NCBI GenBank assembly: GCA_003116995.1
Contig: BDSL01000179.1
Coordinates: 44,848-108,847 of the forward strand
Source of the DNA: Yamagishiella unicocca
Taxonomy: Eukaryota > Chlorophyta > Chlorophyceae > Chlamydomonadales > Volvocaceae
Direction of reading: 5' to 3'
Length of the DNA stretch: 64,000 nt
Positions within the stretch are counted from its first letter, which is position 1. Each line of letters begins with the position of its first letter. The translations under genes were made by a program, and so were the position numbers. Shown here piece by piece: positions 13,201 to 23,636 of the stretch. The notes under the pieces are model-generated. The model ran no database searches and was not told the DNA's origin. It worked only from the letters and a program-made list of their open reading frames with translations.

Positions 13201-14018
13201 GGCCATTGCAATCGGGCGGAGGGGAGGAGAAAACTGGTGTATCGACTACACAGGACTGTTTTTTCCCATGGCTGCGGGCTAGCCTTGGGACCCGGCTGCA
13301 TTAGAGATGCTACTATTACTTCTCTCCAAGCGCTCCAGGTTATTGATGCCTCCCTCAAGATCCGAGCATGAGGGGGAGAGGGAAATCGTGCCGCAGAAGT
13401 TCCGACCTGCGCATGCCCTCCGACACCCTGGCCTTTGCGCATCCGACCCACACCCGACCCGTGGGCCCGCGCTCCCAGGCTGACTTGGCCAACGTCAAGC
13501 GGCAGCTACAGCAGCAGCGCCAAGCCCGCGACACGGCCGAGGAGCGCGCCGCTGCTGCCATGCAGCACATGCATACGTCCGAGCTGCGCTACCAGATGCA
13601 GATCGAGGACCTGCAGCGACAGCTCGCCGAGGAGCAGCGGCAGCGATGGCGCGACGACCTGGGTCTGATGCACCCGCGCAAGCGCGCGGCGCCGCATCCG
13701 GCAGAGCCACCGCCTTCGCCGCGCAAGGAACCATCTGGAGGCAGCAACATGGTAGACGTCAATAATCAAGATGAGGGTCTTGAGGAGGCAGAGCGTCTGT
13801 TGCGAAACGCAAGGCCGCCGCCAGAGGTGGTTGAAGAGCCGACGCGGACGCGGGCAGTGGCTGCGCGCGCCAGCGTGGTTTTAGACCCTACAGATCCGCA
13901 GGCGCATTTCACGGTGCAGCATGTTGAGCAGCTCATATTGGAGGATCCCGCATTGGACGTTCTGCCCGAAGTGGCGCGCCTACTGCAGCTGCAACGGCGT
14001 TTGCTGGGACAGGCGTAG
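4248..14018 (+). CDS. SFI1-like Trp-repeat plus kelch plus coiled-coil protein
   Basis: Eighteen exons join in phase: 4248-4274, 4342-4786, 5011-5885, 6134-6223, 6527-6738, 6933-7266, 7545-7792, 8085-8340, 8609-9140, 9670-9933, 10125-10319, 10742-10890, 11045-11198, 11408-11679, 11994-12231, 12511-12807, 13061-13176 and 13479-14018, giving about 1,747 aa. Order: an N-terminal coiled coil and Pro/Gln/Ala linkers; a basic Trp-rich helical block (exons 5-8) with units such as LSRALHAWRRIAARNRR and VVALRAWCALTRRAV, resembling SFI1 centrin-binding repeats; about six kelch blades (exons 9-14; VVFGGVNEEEW, VVVGGFDGS, YVFGGYASS, YLHGGFNG, LVVHGGYDG, MVALGG); then a long coiled coil (exons 15-18). A role in basal bodies, centrin fibres or flagella is inference. 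Intron 5 appears to use a GC donor. The exon 10/11 border is the least certain, because the better-looking donor at 9921 leads to a stop. Confidence 0.8.
8395..8535 (+). repeat. 33-bp intronic minisatellite
   Basis: About four and a half copies of a 33-bp unit (core CTGCACCTCCCTCGCCGCAC) fill the middle of intron 8 of the kelch gene, followed by a short CAC run at 8573-8590. All three frames stay open, which creates spurious ORFs. Confidence 0.9.
9385..9525 (+). repeat. (ACCT/ATCT)n microsatellite
   Basis: About 140 bp of ACCT and ATCT tetranucleotides lie in intron 9 of the kelch gene. The YLPTYLPIYLP peptides they encode in every frame are artefacts. Confidence 0.95.
10556..10597 (+). repeat. 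Dispersed intronic repeat, family B copy
   Basis: Reads TATAAGAGAATCCGCGAATC followed by CACGGCCGAT, in intron 11 of the kelch gene. It is the reverse complement of the copy at 2432 and nearly identical to the one at 55150. The same intron also holds a family A copy. Confidence 0.7.
10678..10732 (-). repeat. Dispersed intronic repeat, family A copy
   Basis: On the minus strand this reads GGTGGCATAAAAACAG and then, after a GC-rich spacer, TAGTTGGCGCATGGTCG. It ends about 9 nt before the 3' splice site of kelch intron 11 (10741). Other copies are at 33648, 56620, 61012 and 63128. Confidence 0.65.
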
Positions 14019-14063
14019 GGGCTACCAGGAGTGCCCAGTTTGGGTTTCCCAAGGGACAGAGCC

Positions 14064-14068
14064 TGTAA
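14064..14068 (+). terminator. TGTAA poly(A) signal, candidate
   Basis: TGTAA, the usual polyadenylation signal of chlamydomonadalean algae, lies 46 nt after the kelch-gene stop. It would give a short 3' UTR. The rest of 14069-14427 has no gene and must include the DnaJ promoter. Confidence 0.4.
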
Positions 14069-14427
14069 ACTTTGCTGTGGCCACCTCGTCCTACTATGGT
14101 CCAACCCAAAGCCCTGAAACCTGCCTACGCCTATGGGCAGTGGCCCGACAGACAGGGCAGAGAAACGTTAGCCCTGTAGAGCTACAATGGCGCGATATGC
14201 AAAAGTCTCACTTGCCAGCTAGATAGTGATGAACAGCATTTGGAGTGGACAAAGCAATGGATGCAGGGCTTCTGGACGGCCGTACATTTTGCCGTGCGAA
14301 GGTGAAGTGTCCCCATTCAAACTTTTACTCGCCCTGTCGCAAATTTGTTAGGATCACTTGGTTGCATACAGGACACGAAATCTGGGACTAGCGCAAGCGC
14401 GCGTGCCGCAAACGAGCGTCGATCGCA

Positions 14428-17255
14428 ATGTTCACACGGCGATGGATTGCGCTGCTCGTATTGCTTGGCCTGCTGCTACGGGCAGATAGGGCGCTGGCGA
14501 AGGACTACTATGAGCTATTGCAGGTGGATCTGGGTGGTCCATTCGTTCCAGCAGGCAGGCGCACAGACAACTTCTGCTTGCGCGACGGTCGCAGGTGTCT
14601 AAAGGAGCCAGCGATGCACAGCTCAAGCGTGCATATCGCAAGCTTGCGCTGCAGTATCATCCGGTAAGTCGATTGAGTTAGCGGGGAGGTTTGCCCCCTA
14701 AGCGAGCATGCCGTCCACAGATGCCTGTCTGCGCCTGGCCTGGGCCCCCTTGGCACTCACCTCACAGGACAAAGTGACGGGAACGGAGGAAGAGAAGAAA
14801 CTTGCTTCTCAAAAGTTTGCGGACATCAATCACGGCAAGTGTATGGGAGTGGAACAAACCTGTCGGCCGCGTGCTTGGGCTTATGCGGACTAGCCTTTCC
14901 GTCCTTTGTACAAAACCCTTCGCACAAAGGTCAATTGCACGACATTTTGCAAAAAACACTCTAGCCAGTGATGGCGGGGCGTCAGCACCACTCACCGAAC
15001 AGACACCACCCCTTCCCTCAATCCCTTAATGGCTTTGTACTCATACCAGCTTCCCGACCTGCAACTGGTCCTGAACTTTTAACTGGATTCCCTGCCACAG
15101 CTTACGAGGTACTGTCCGATGCGGAGAAGCGGAAAGTTTATGACGAGTACGGTGAAGACGGGCTTAAGCAGGCTCAGCAGGGCGGAGGCCGTGGCGGCAA
15201 TGACATCTTTGACATGTAAGTATTTGCCTTCCACCACTGGATTGGATAATGCAGCGCACCCAATCGCTGAAAGGACTGCTGCCTGATGACCGGCTTGCAA
15301 CGATCAGGTTCTTCAACGGCTTCGGCGGCCAGCAGCAGGAGGAGGAAGTCCGGAAGGGCCACACCATCTACGTGGACTTGTCCGTAACGCTACGGGACTT
15401 GTACGTGGGCAAGGAGCTTAAGGTGGGCAAAAGGAAGAGCCGTGTATGAGAAAAGGAAACCCGTTTAGAATCAGACGTTTCGAGATGCATGCTAGAGAAC
15501 TTGGTTGAGGAAACTAAAGACGGAGGTCGTATGTCGACCTTCGGCGGCTAGGCGAAACGGCAGCGGCTGCCAGGGTAACGGAAGCGAGGACCCCGCGTGT
15601 CGCAAAGGGTTTGTGAAGACCGGTTGTTTTGGGCGCAGGCGGGAGAACTGGGGGGCCGCAGGGGTATGGACTGGGAGGCCACAGGGCAGGTGGCTCAGTC
15701 GAAAGCTGGTAGGTTGGGGGGGCGCATCGTCGAGGATAGATGAAGCCGTGAACGGGAGTGATCCACGCAGCCCAGCGGCTGCACGCGTGTGATATGGGTC
15801 GCATGGCGTCAGCGGAGTCGGCAGGCTTGCTGTGGTTCACACGTCAGAAGACCCATGGAAAGGCACGCAGCCAAAGGGCCGTTCGGTGTTGCCGGGGGTT
15901 ACCGGTGTACGGAGACATTGGCGGTTTCTTGACTGACGCCAACCACAGCAGGTTGTCCGCGATAAGGCCGTCATCCGCACAACCAGTGGCACTCGGAAGT
16001 GCAACTGCAAGACCAAGATCATGACCCGCCAGCTGGGCCCGGGCATGTTCCAGCAATTCCAGACGCAGGAGTGTGGCACCTGCCCTGCCGTCAAGCTGGA
16101 GCGCGAGCAGGAGGACATCAACGTGCACGTGGAGCCAGGCATGACGGATGGACACGTGAGTGGTACCCGGGCAGGGGAGTGGGCAGGGAATGGTCACGCA
16201 CTCGTAGGGGCGTTTGCGGAGGGACGGGTTTGCGCTGGGGACACGGGACAGGGACAGGGACCCGGAAATGGGTGAGGGTACTATGCAGAGCCGCAGCTGC
16301 CTTAATGAAATCTCAAAGACGAGTCGCGCTCAGAGGCAAAGGGCATCTTGGCATCACAGATGCAGAACGTGTCATGGCAAACAGCTGCGGAGCGTTCGGA
16401 GACTGTGTTCACGACGACGCGATGTACGGCGGTGCCTTCACGGTGCCTCGCTGAACGAAAGTTTGGAAACTGCACGTGCCTGCTTGTTGTGATAATGAAA
16501 ACCGCCCGCTACGCCTTGGCAATTACTTGGGATCCCAGTATGTGCAGCATGGATAGCTTTTGCCGTACATTGCTCTTGCCGCACGGCTGCTGACATGCAC
16601 GGCGTGGGCGTGATCAAAGTTAAAACGTCGGCTCGTTCAAACATGAATTACTGTTTAAACGGCAATCCCGTCAGCTCCTGAATCAAACACACTCAAATTG
16701 CCGGTCCACTTTCCACCTCTTTACATCCCGACGGATGAGGATTGACCCCAGGCCCCCATTTGGGCACCTACCCTCCACCCGCGAGCGCGCTCCTGCCCTG
16801 TCCCACCCATAACCCACTCGACCATCGCGCCATATCCCACTCGACAATCCCTTCTGTCCGGGCCCTCCGCTGCCACTCCACAGCAAATCACGTTCTTCGA
16901 GGAGGGCGAGCCGCTGGTGGACGGCGAGCCGGGTGACCTGGTGTTCGTGGTACGGCAGGTGCCTAATGCGCTCTTCGAGCGGCGCGCCCACGACCTGCTG
17001 CACAACTTCACGATCAGCCTTGTGGACGCGCTCACGGGGTTCAGCCGCACGTTGGAGCACCTGGATGGCCACCTGGTGACGCTGTCGGCCACCGGCGTGA
17101 CGCGGCCAGGCGACTGGCACCAGGTCAAGGGCGAGGGAATGCCCATCTACGGCCAGGAGCACAAGCGGGGGGATATGTGGGTGCAGTACACGGTGTCCTT
17201 CCCGTCGGCATTGAGCGAGGAGCAGAAGGTGACCGTCCGCAAGCTTTTTGGGTAG
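14428..17255 (+). CDS. ERDJ3B: ER-luminal DnaJ co-chaperone (ERdj3B/DNAJB11 type)
   Basis: Seven exons join in phase: 14428-14523, 14595-14663, 14768-14834, 15101-15215, 15308-15422, 15952-16155 and 16884-17255, giving about 345 aa. Residues 1-25 form a signal peptide ([11 protein letters not shown] core). The J domain follows, with [22 protein letters not shown] (the HPD triad intact across an intron) and [11 protein letters not shown], then a Gly-rich/FFNGFGG linker and the peptide-binding domain. The Cys-rich insert RKCNCKTK...[10 protein letters not shown] and the QLGPGMFQQ and DGEPGD motifs are diagnostic of ERdj3. In this family the protein is a soluble ER co-chaperone that stimulates BiP ATPase and binds unfolded clients. 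There is no KDEL tail, as usual. Intron 3 needs a GC donor (CG|GCAAGT). Intron 5 has a CAGCAG tandem acceptor that can add one Gln. Confidence 0.92.
15431..15530 (+). repeat. Dispersed intronic repeat, family C copy
   Basis: Starts about 9 nt into DnaJ intron 5 with an AAGAGCCGTGTATGAGA-type stretch and then contains GAGAACTTGGTTGAGG. About 44 of 45 positions match the copy at 33255-33318 in an unrelated kinase gene. Confidence 0.75.
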
Positions 17256-18057
17256 CACTGCGACGTGCGAGGCATTGCCGGAGCGATCCTAATGGCGGCT
17301 GCGCTGGGTTGAGGCTTGATGGCGTTGCTGCGGAACCGCAACTCGCTGTCAGTCGAGTGATGTGTGTATGACGGTGTGGCGGCTGTGCTCAAGGGTGGTC
17401 GGCGGACGGTCGCTCCTCGCGCCCGTTGTCTGCATCTCCTGTCTCGAGTGTTGTAGTTATGGCCAGCGGCATCTATTGTAGCCTACCAGCTCTTGCGATG
17501 TCCCGCCTCCGTAGGTGTCATTTCATAGCCCATTGCAGCCCCTTGTGGAGCAGCAGCAACGTTGCGTAGTGCGCACGCGAGCGCAAAGCAAACGCAGCTG
17601 CGCGATGGCGCTGGGGGAGGTGAGTCCGCCGGAAAGGCACGAGCGTCTTGAACGTGCGGACGCCTCTGCGCGCTTGTGAAGACTATCGTGTGCGTGTGGG
17701 CTAGGAGAGTAGCGGGGTCTTCGGTGGAGACATGAGACTGGACTGTGACTGCAAGCAAACTGCGTCCATCTGAAAACTTCCATGGCCTGTTGTTGTTCGC
17801 ACGGCATATTCGATCACGCTATTTCGTACACACAACTTGTTGACTCCGTGACAGCAGCTACCGTAATCACCCAGTTTGGCGAGACCTGGCAGAAGTAGCA
17901 CAGGAGCCGTATAAGGATGTGGGCAGCTCCTGTATGGTTCGGAGCCAGCAGCACAGATTGGCAGCCGGCTCCGCTTAATCTTTTGGACAGCTGTGGCGGT
18001 CATTGTCGAGCCTAAATCGTATTGCATTAGTCATCGTCCTATGATCCTGCTCCAGGA
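17256..18057. other. Convergent 3' region, no gene seen
   Basis: About 800 bp lie between the stop of the DnaJ gene and the stop of the minus-strand coiled-coil gene. No coding frame or RNA gene was recognised. It presumably holds both 3' UTRs. Confidence 0.5.
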
Positions 18058-18715
18058 TCAATTGCCCGCGTCTTCTTCGGCTTGCTCCGGAACTGTTAGA
18101 AGCCCTGACTCAACTGCCTTGTCCATGCCAGCACTTGCGGTGCGGGTACCGCTTCCGCCGGCCGAAGTAGCAGCGTCCTCGCCGCCCGCATAATCGTTGC
18201 TGGCATCTGCATTGTCGACGCCCTTATGCCCCCCGGCCCATACCACCGTGCTTTTCGTCAGTAGTTGCTTCGTGCAGTTATCGGCAGTCGAAATCTGCTG
18301 CTCCACCGTCTGCAGCTGCTGCTCCAGCCTAGCATCACCACGGCGGTCAGGTCGGATGAGACAGGCACGGGGGCGCGTGTTAGGACGCGCAATATCGGGG
18401 ATGGGGCGCGAGGGTTGAATGGGTGCTTACTTGTCTAGCTGACTCGCCAGCACGACCTCATCTGTTTCGGCAGGTTTGGAGGCCGCTACGCCCAGGCCTC
18501 CAAGAGCCAGTTGAAGCTCTTGCAATTTAGCGCGTTCCTCGCTCAGCTGGCCACCTGCTGCTGACTCCATCTGCATAGGTCAAGCGCTCAGTAAGCTCTC
18601 GCGACACATTCAAATGGTTATTGGATGTCCTTACCGCTTCGAGAGTGGACTGGAGGAACCCAATCAGCGAGCCATCATCGAATAGCCCTTGCTGCTTGCC
18701 CGGCTTGCCAGGCAT
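18058..18715 (-). CDS. Small coiled-coil protein, unrecognised
   Basis: Three exons join in phase on the minus strand: 18715-18635, 18570-18431 and 18328-18058, giving 163 aa. All donors are GTAAG. The product starts with a basic MPGKPGKQQG, then an amphipathic FDDGSLIGFLQSTLEA segment, a Glu/Leu/Gln heptad helix (ERAKLQELQLALGG, then ASQLDKLEQQLQTVEQQ), and an acidic Ala/Gly/Ser-rich tail. There is no signal peptide or membrane segment. The size and the two short helices suggest a subunit of a larger assembly, but no family is recognised and no function is proposed. Confidence 0.7.
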
Positions 18716-19108
18716 TTTCCAATCGAATCCTGAAAAGCGAGTACCGGTACCTACAAGTTATTGAAGGAGCACTAGACCTTTAATCAACGTTACGGACATT
18801 GAATATACCAAATTGCTGTCGGGCGCGTGTGTTGGCAATCAGAAGCAGTAGTTCGTGGTACGGCGATGGTAGTGCCCTTCATTCTCTGCTCGATGTGATC
18901 TGGTCTCTTCGCTGGCACCACAGCGAACGGGAAGCATATATTCCGTAGACGCATCACTTTGCACTCCATGGCTACCCCTAGCTAACGCGTCGACGTCCGA
19001 CAGCACACCAATAGGCGCCACGCGCCAGAACTCTTATGCAAATTTAACGGCCTTTCAAAGAGCTGTCGATACTGTTTGGCAACTTCCTTGTGTCGGAGCA
19101 CACCCAGA
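18716..19108. promoter_or_regulatory. Divergent intergenic region
   Basis: About 390 bp lie between the ATG of the minus-strand coiled-coil gene and the first supported ATG of the plus-strand membrane protein. No coding exon is clear, although the downstream gene might start further upstream in this stretch. Confidence 0.35.
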
Positions 19109-19441
19109 TGCAGCGCTCTGTGCGCGGGCGGGCGCGCAAGGAGACCAAGGAGGAGGCGAAGGCGCGCAAAGCAGCAAACCGCGGTGGGCGCAAAAATGTG
19201 TTGTGGGTAAGTGGCATGTGTACTCCCCCTCGTCGGCATGCGCGCCCTGCCTGGTGCCTAACCAGCTAACCATGGCTACCCCTGGCCGTACCCCGCAGGC
19301 CTTCATCGCCTTCATCGCAGCTGTGGTCATCGCACTTGCTGCAACCGCATGGATTGCGGCAATGCCCAAAGAACCCGGTGAAACGCTGCGCATAAAGCCG
19401 CGCTTCCGTAGCAGCCGTGGGCGACGGCCCGGCGGCCTTTA
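19109..19441 (+). CDS. Small single-pass membrane protein, unrecognised
   Basis: The exon from 19109 to the GTAAGT donor at 19206 joins in frame to the exon starting after CCCCGCAG at 19299, giving about 79 aa. The first half is very basic (RGRARKETKEEAKARKAANR). It is followed by one hydrophobic helix (WAFIAFIAAVVIALAATAWI) and a basic Arg/Gly tail. The positive-inside rule suggests an N-cytoplasmic signal-anchor or tail-anchored protein, but basic residues flank the helix on both sides. The frame is open upstream for about 60 nt (reading LSILFGNFLVSEHTQ) as far as a TAA, so an earlier exon may exist. No family recognised. Confidence 0.55.
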
Positions 19442-20778
19442 GTAATGACGTTCCGCACTGATCATCACGAACGAGCTCCCCTGGCCATAATGCCTTTGCA
19501 AGGCCGGGCTCTTTACCCAGCTATGGGGTTACCAGCTGTTGGCTCTCGTAATTCCATGTGACCCAATAGCGCAGTGCGGCCTCTGGTACCGCATCAGGGC
19601 AGCAGTTCTTTATTGGGCCGCCGCTGATCGCCATGGCGGGTGCTCGCGGCTGCGTGGTGTGCAGCGCGGGCTTGTCGTTTGGCCATCACAGGATTGCGGC
19701 GTTTGTAGGCTGCCGCGATGTACTGCAGACGGGAGGCTCCGCGTGACGCAGCGGATCAGATCCGTGGCTGGTGGCGCCGCGTGGGCTTGCCGGCGCGCTG
19801 TGGCGGGCGTTGCCCGTCAATGGAAAGCGGGTGCACAGCCGAGGTCCACGATGGCACAGGCAGCGTGCGTGCACTGGCAGCCGCGAGCAACGCAGGGGCG
19901 GGTAGAACGGTGTGCGTGCCGATGACCGGCGCAGGGGCACCGCCAGTGATTGGCAGATGTCTTGGATGCATCAGGGCGCACCAGTCGGCACCATGACAGC
20001 AACAGGAGCACACGCGCAGCACGGTGGTACGGTGGGGCAAGCGTGAAGTGAAGTGAATGTTACAGCGGTCCCGAGGCACGAGAGCGGTGAACTGCTGTGT
20101 CGTACACCACGGTGCTGCACGGCGTTGCTTCCGCTCCGATCACTTCGTCCTGCGCCTCCACAGTACACGCCACTGAGCTCTATCGCGCCGCCGCACACCG
20201 CACCGCACCACACCACAGCCCCACCAAGGAGTCCGTCCGCCTAGATGCTGCCACCAGTCCGCGCAGCCGTGCTGTGGTAGGCAGGGCGCCGCAGCTGCCA
20301 CCGCCTGCTGCGTATCCGCCTCCTGACTGCTGGTAGCACGAACGCGTCGCCGTGCAGTACATTAGGTACTCGTTGCAGATCCCCTCGTCGCAGATGCCCC
20401 CTGCCGCCCGGCGCTACCTACCCACGGCAATGCGAGCCCCTATCTCAGTCGAGTAGCTCGCACGGGCCGAAGTATCGGTAATCACGAAAAATGCTCGAGG
20501 CCTGATGCGGCCGTCCACGCTCCTCCCCGCTCCCCGCTGCGGCACAGGCAGTTTCGGATGGGTTGGCTCCCGCCATCGAAATGCTGGCGTTCATACGGTT
20601 CAAGCTTGATGGCACTGGCGTTGATAGCAGAGGCTTTTGGAGGTCGGCCAGTCCTCCCAAAACAGCGCAGCTAACCCTTGGGAACTGGACGCCGCGTGCA
20701 GTTGAACGTGCGCTTACGAAGTGGCTTCCCGCAACACACCATGGTCAACACCGCCACCCTCAGCGGCGGATCAGCACC
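19442..20778. other. Intergenic, no gene supported
   Basis: About 1.3 kb with only scattered frames of unconvincing composition. A minus-strand TGTAA (TTACA at 20060-20064) could end the 3' UTR of the gene that stops at 20779. A 71-codon minus-strand frame at 20445-20660 cannot be linked to any exon. Confidence 0.4.
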
Positions 20779-22955
20779 TAGAGGAACTTGAAGGGCAGCT
20801 TGTCCCCGGGGTTGATCTTGAGCGGGTCGCCCTTCCTGTTGTCACGACACCAGAGCGGGGTTGCATTGGCTACGTCACACGAGCGGCCTGACAAAGGAGG
20901 AAGGACCTATGGATGCATTTCGTCTGGCCAGCTGTGTCGCGGCTGCTGTTGCGTTAGCGTTTTCCCAAGAGGGCGATGTATCGGAAGCTCACAGCAAGAG
21001 CCCTAGCGAGAGCTAAGGGCCAGGCTCAAGGGGCTGGCACATCCACGGCCGGTGAATACAGCTAGTCCTGACGCACGGCAGCGCGAGGAACGGGAATTGG
21101 TGCATGTTCCTTGCAGGGAGAGGCCAAAGCCCTGGTGGCAAACCAGGTTCTGCCGCTGCCACTTCCTCCTTGTCCCCTTTCCCCTTTCATTCGCTCCTTT
21201 CGCGCAAGCTTCATACTGATCTCTACCCGTGCTGCTGGCGTCTCTGCGCCCTGGCGGGCCCCCAACCACAGCGTCCCGCCCCACCCACCAGTCGAGGACC
21301 ACCTCGGCGTCCTGTGCATTGTCGATGAACGAGAGCCCGCTGTTGCTGCTGCCGGATCCAGTGTCGTCAACGCTGCTGCTTGGGGGCATCCACACGCCCC
21401 TTGGGCTTCTGCTGCGTTCCGAGAGCACATCTGGCGCCTGCGGGGGGTTCAGAGGCCGTGAAGCTGTGGGTGATGCAGTGGCGCCGCACAGAGCATGCAC
21501 ACGGGACACTCTGCCAGCGCAGAAAAGAGCAGCGATGCCCCGAACCCTCCGCTCCCATGCGTGGAAAGGGCCCTGGAATAAGCCCAGGTCGCTGGCGTTG
21601 TTACCAGCTTCGGCAACCCACCGGCTGAAGGGTACTTAGGCAAGGCCTCAATCGGCGGATTCGACACGAAGTATGTGGAAATTAGCAAATGTTGCTATGC
21701 TTCTCTGGCCTCAAACGGCTCCTTCCCACTCGACGTTTTTACGGTGTTGACATGGTTGTTCAGGCCACAAACAGCCGGGAACACCGCCTCTCTCCTATCC
21801 GGACAAAAGGGCCTGCTTGCGCCTTTTCGCTGGGTTGTTCCACCCAGGCTGGATTGGTGGTAAGCTTAACAGCGACCTGTCAGACCAGCCAAGCCCAACA
21901 GCCCAGCCATACCTGGGGAGCCGGGCTGATGGCGTTGGGCAAAGCGAGCACGGGCCGCGCGGCGGGTGCCGCCGCAGTCGCCGGCTCCTGCCCATCCGGA
22001 AACGCCCCCACCACCCGGTACAGCTCCCAGCGGGGTGAGCCCCCCACGATCATGGCCTGCACCCGCTGGCTCCAAGCCCTGTGAGGAGCGACGGCGGCAG
22101 CGGCGGCGGCGGTGAGGATTGCAATGCGGTGGTGGCCCGGCGAAGCGCAAGAAGTGCATGAACGGCAACAGAAAACGGTTGCCACGGCAACAATAGACGT
22201 GATGACGTCATATGCGCACGTGTTTCCGTGCACATGCTCCCCGTGTGGCGCCGCCCCAAGGCCACGCATCTGCCCGCACGAAGAAGCCCTGCCCAGCCTC
22301 CGGCGGCGCGCCATCTTCCCGACCGACCTGTGTTCCTTGGCGGGTATGGTGGCCAGGAAGTGCTCCCACTCCGACAGCGAGGGGAACGTGACCTCCAACT
22401 GCACGGGAGGCGGTTACGGCGCGGCACAGGGTTACGGCGCGGCACAGGGTTACGGCGCGGCACAGGGTTACGGCGTGGCACAGGGTTACGGCGCGGCACA
22501 GGGTTACGGCGCGGCACAGGGTTATGGCGCGGCACAGGGTTATGGCGCGGCACAGGGTTATGGCGCGGCACAGGGTTATGGCGCGGGATGAGGGGGAGAC
22601 CCGCGGGTATGAGGGGCGGAAGGCAGCAGGTCGGGCAAACCAGGAACACGTCATCACGCACATGGTCAACTTCGCCATGGCGATACAGGGTCATCCAACC
22701 CTCCTTAGAGCCCTACAGCATGCAACTTCAAACGAGTGTCCCAAACATTTTCTGTGAAGGCATACGCGCCTTCCAGCCTCGTCACTCCTGCGCCCGTGCA
22801 ACCCGCCTCACCTCCAGACGTGACTCCGCCACGCCCACCGAGCCGCTGCTGAGCCGTGTGTTGGTGTGTGTCAAGCCAGCCCGGGCGCCCACATCCGCCA
22901 CCCACTCCTGGAGCAGACCCGTGACGGTTTGCTTGTGGCCGTACTGGACATCTGC
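20779..22955 (-). CDS. Multi-exon protein of unknown family
   Basis: Minus-strand exons supported by GC3 and splice phase: one beginning near 22952 (VQYGHKQTVTGLLQEWVAD... to AESRLE), 22402-22325 (LEVTFPSLSEWEHFLATIP), 22087-21913 (AWSQRVQAMIVGGSPRWELY), about 21693-21607 (TYFVSNPPIEALPKYP) and about 21451-21290 (LSFIDNAQDAEVVLDWW). A last exon ends GDPLKINPGDKLPFKFL at 20779. Joins among the first four are in phase; the last join is not resolved. A frame just upstream (22966-23040, MLPIMPYDFGRATITDTR) looks like the true N-terminus, but it could join only across a 37-nt gap in the wrong phase. No domain is recognised. An algal-specific soluble protein is the best guess. Confidence 0.5.
22411..22590 (-). 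repeat. 18-bp minisatellite next to a 3' splice site
   Basis: Ten near-perfect copies of an 18-bp unit (GGTTACGGCGCGGCACAG on plus) lie in an intron of the unrecognised minus-strand gene and end about 10 nt before the acceptor at 22403. The unit is a multiple of three, so frames stay open on both strands (YGAAQG on plus). Confidence 0.9.
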
Positions 22956-22966
22956 GGGTCAAGTCC

Positions 22967-23636
22967 ACGGCACGGCCACGGCGTGACCGGGTGTCTGTGA
23001 TGGTGGCACGACCGAAGTCGTAAGGCATGATAGGCAACAAGCTGATGTTGAGCGGCTGTGCGGATTGTGCTGCGCAGCCTGTGGCTAGCTGGTGTCGTAA
23101 AATTGCAGACGGGCGGGTATCTGAGGGCGCACGCTAGACCGACGGTTGCGCCTTGCGCTGCGAAGAAGGCGCCTGCAGCAAAGTTGTTTCAACATGAGGG
23201 ATCAGGGTGCGGTAACGCACCTATGCACCAGCGTGCCCGCACGTCACTGGCGCGGACGGCGACGCATGACCTTCTAGACGTCTGCCGGCTGGAAGCCCGA
23301 GCTGGAGCATATGCAGGCCTCGACAACGAGGCTAATCTGTTCCCTAAGGAGCCATCTGCACGATGGCATAGATGTGCGCCGACCGTCTGCATTACACGTC
23401 TGTCGCGGCAACCCTGTCGGGAAAAATCCAATCAATGAATGAAACACAAGTTGTATAGTTCAATTATATAAATGTATATGAGTATATGAGTGCATGTAAC
23501 GTGCTTGCACGCACTGTACTCAACGAGCATCGAGCCACCGCTAGTAATTTTGGCTAAATCCATGCCCACCCCCACGACCATAACCAATCTCATTAATATT
23601 ATATGACGTGTTGATTAGGTAGAACATTGTGCTCAA
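22967..23636. promoter_or_regulatory. Intergenic, includes AT-rich stretch before RRP40
   Basis: No convincing gene beyond the possible N-terminal exon at 22966-23040. From 23440 to 23620 the sequence is unusually AT-rich (TTATATAAATG-type words) for this genome. It lies directly upstream of the RRP40 start codon and is the likely promoter and 5' UTR. Confidence 0.4.

Noticed and set aside
19445..20470. tRNA or structured RNA gene
   Set aside because: No cloverleaf with a T-loop GGTTCRA box and matching acceptor stem could be found by eye; a covariance-model search would be needed.
22112..22591. YGAAQG repeat protein on plus strand
   Set aside because: It overlaps well-supported minus-strand exons; the repeat unit is 18 bp, so every frame stays open.
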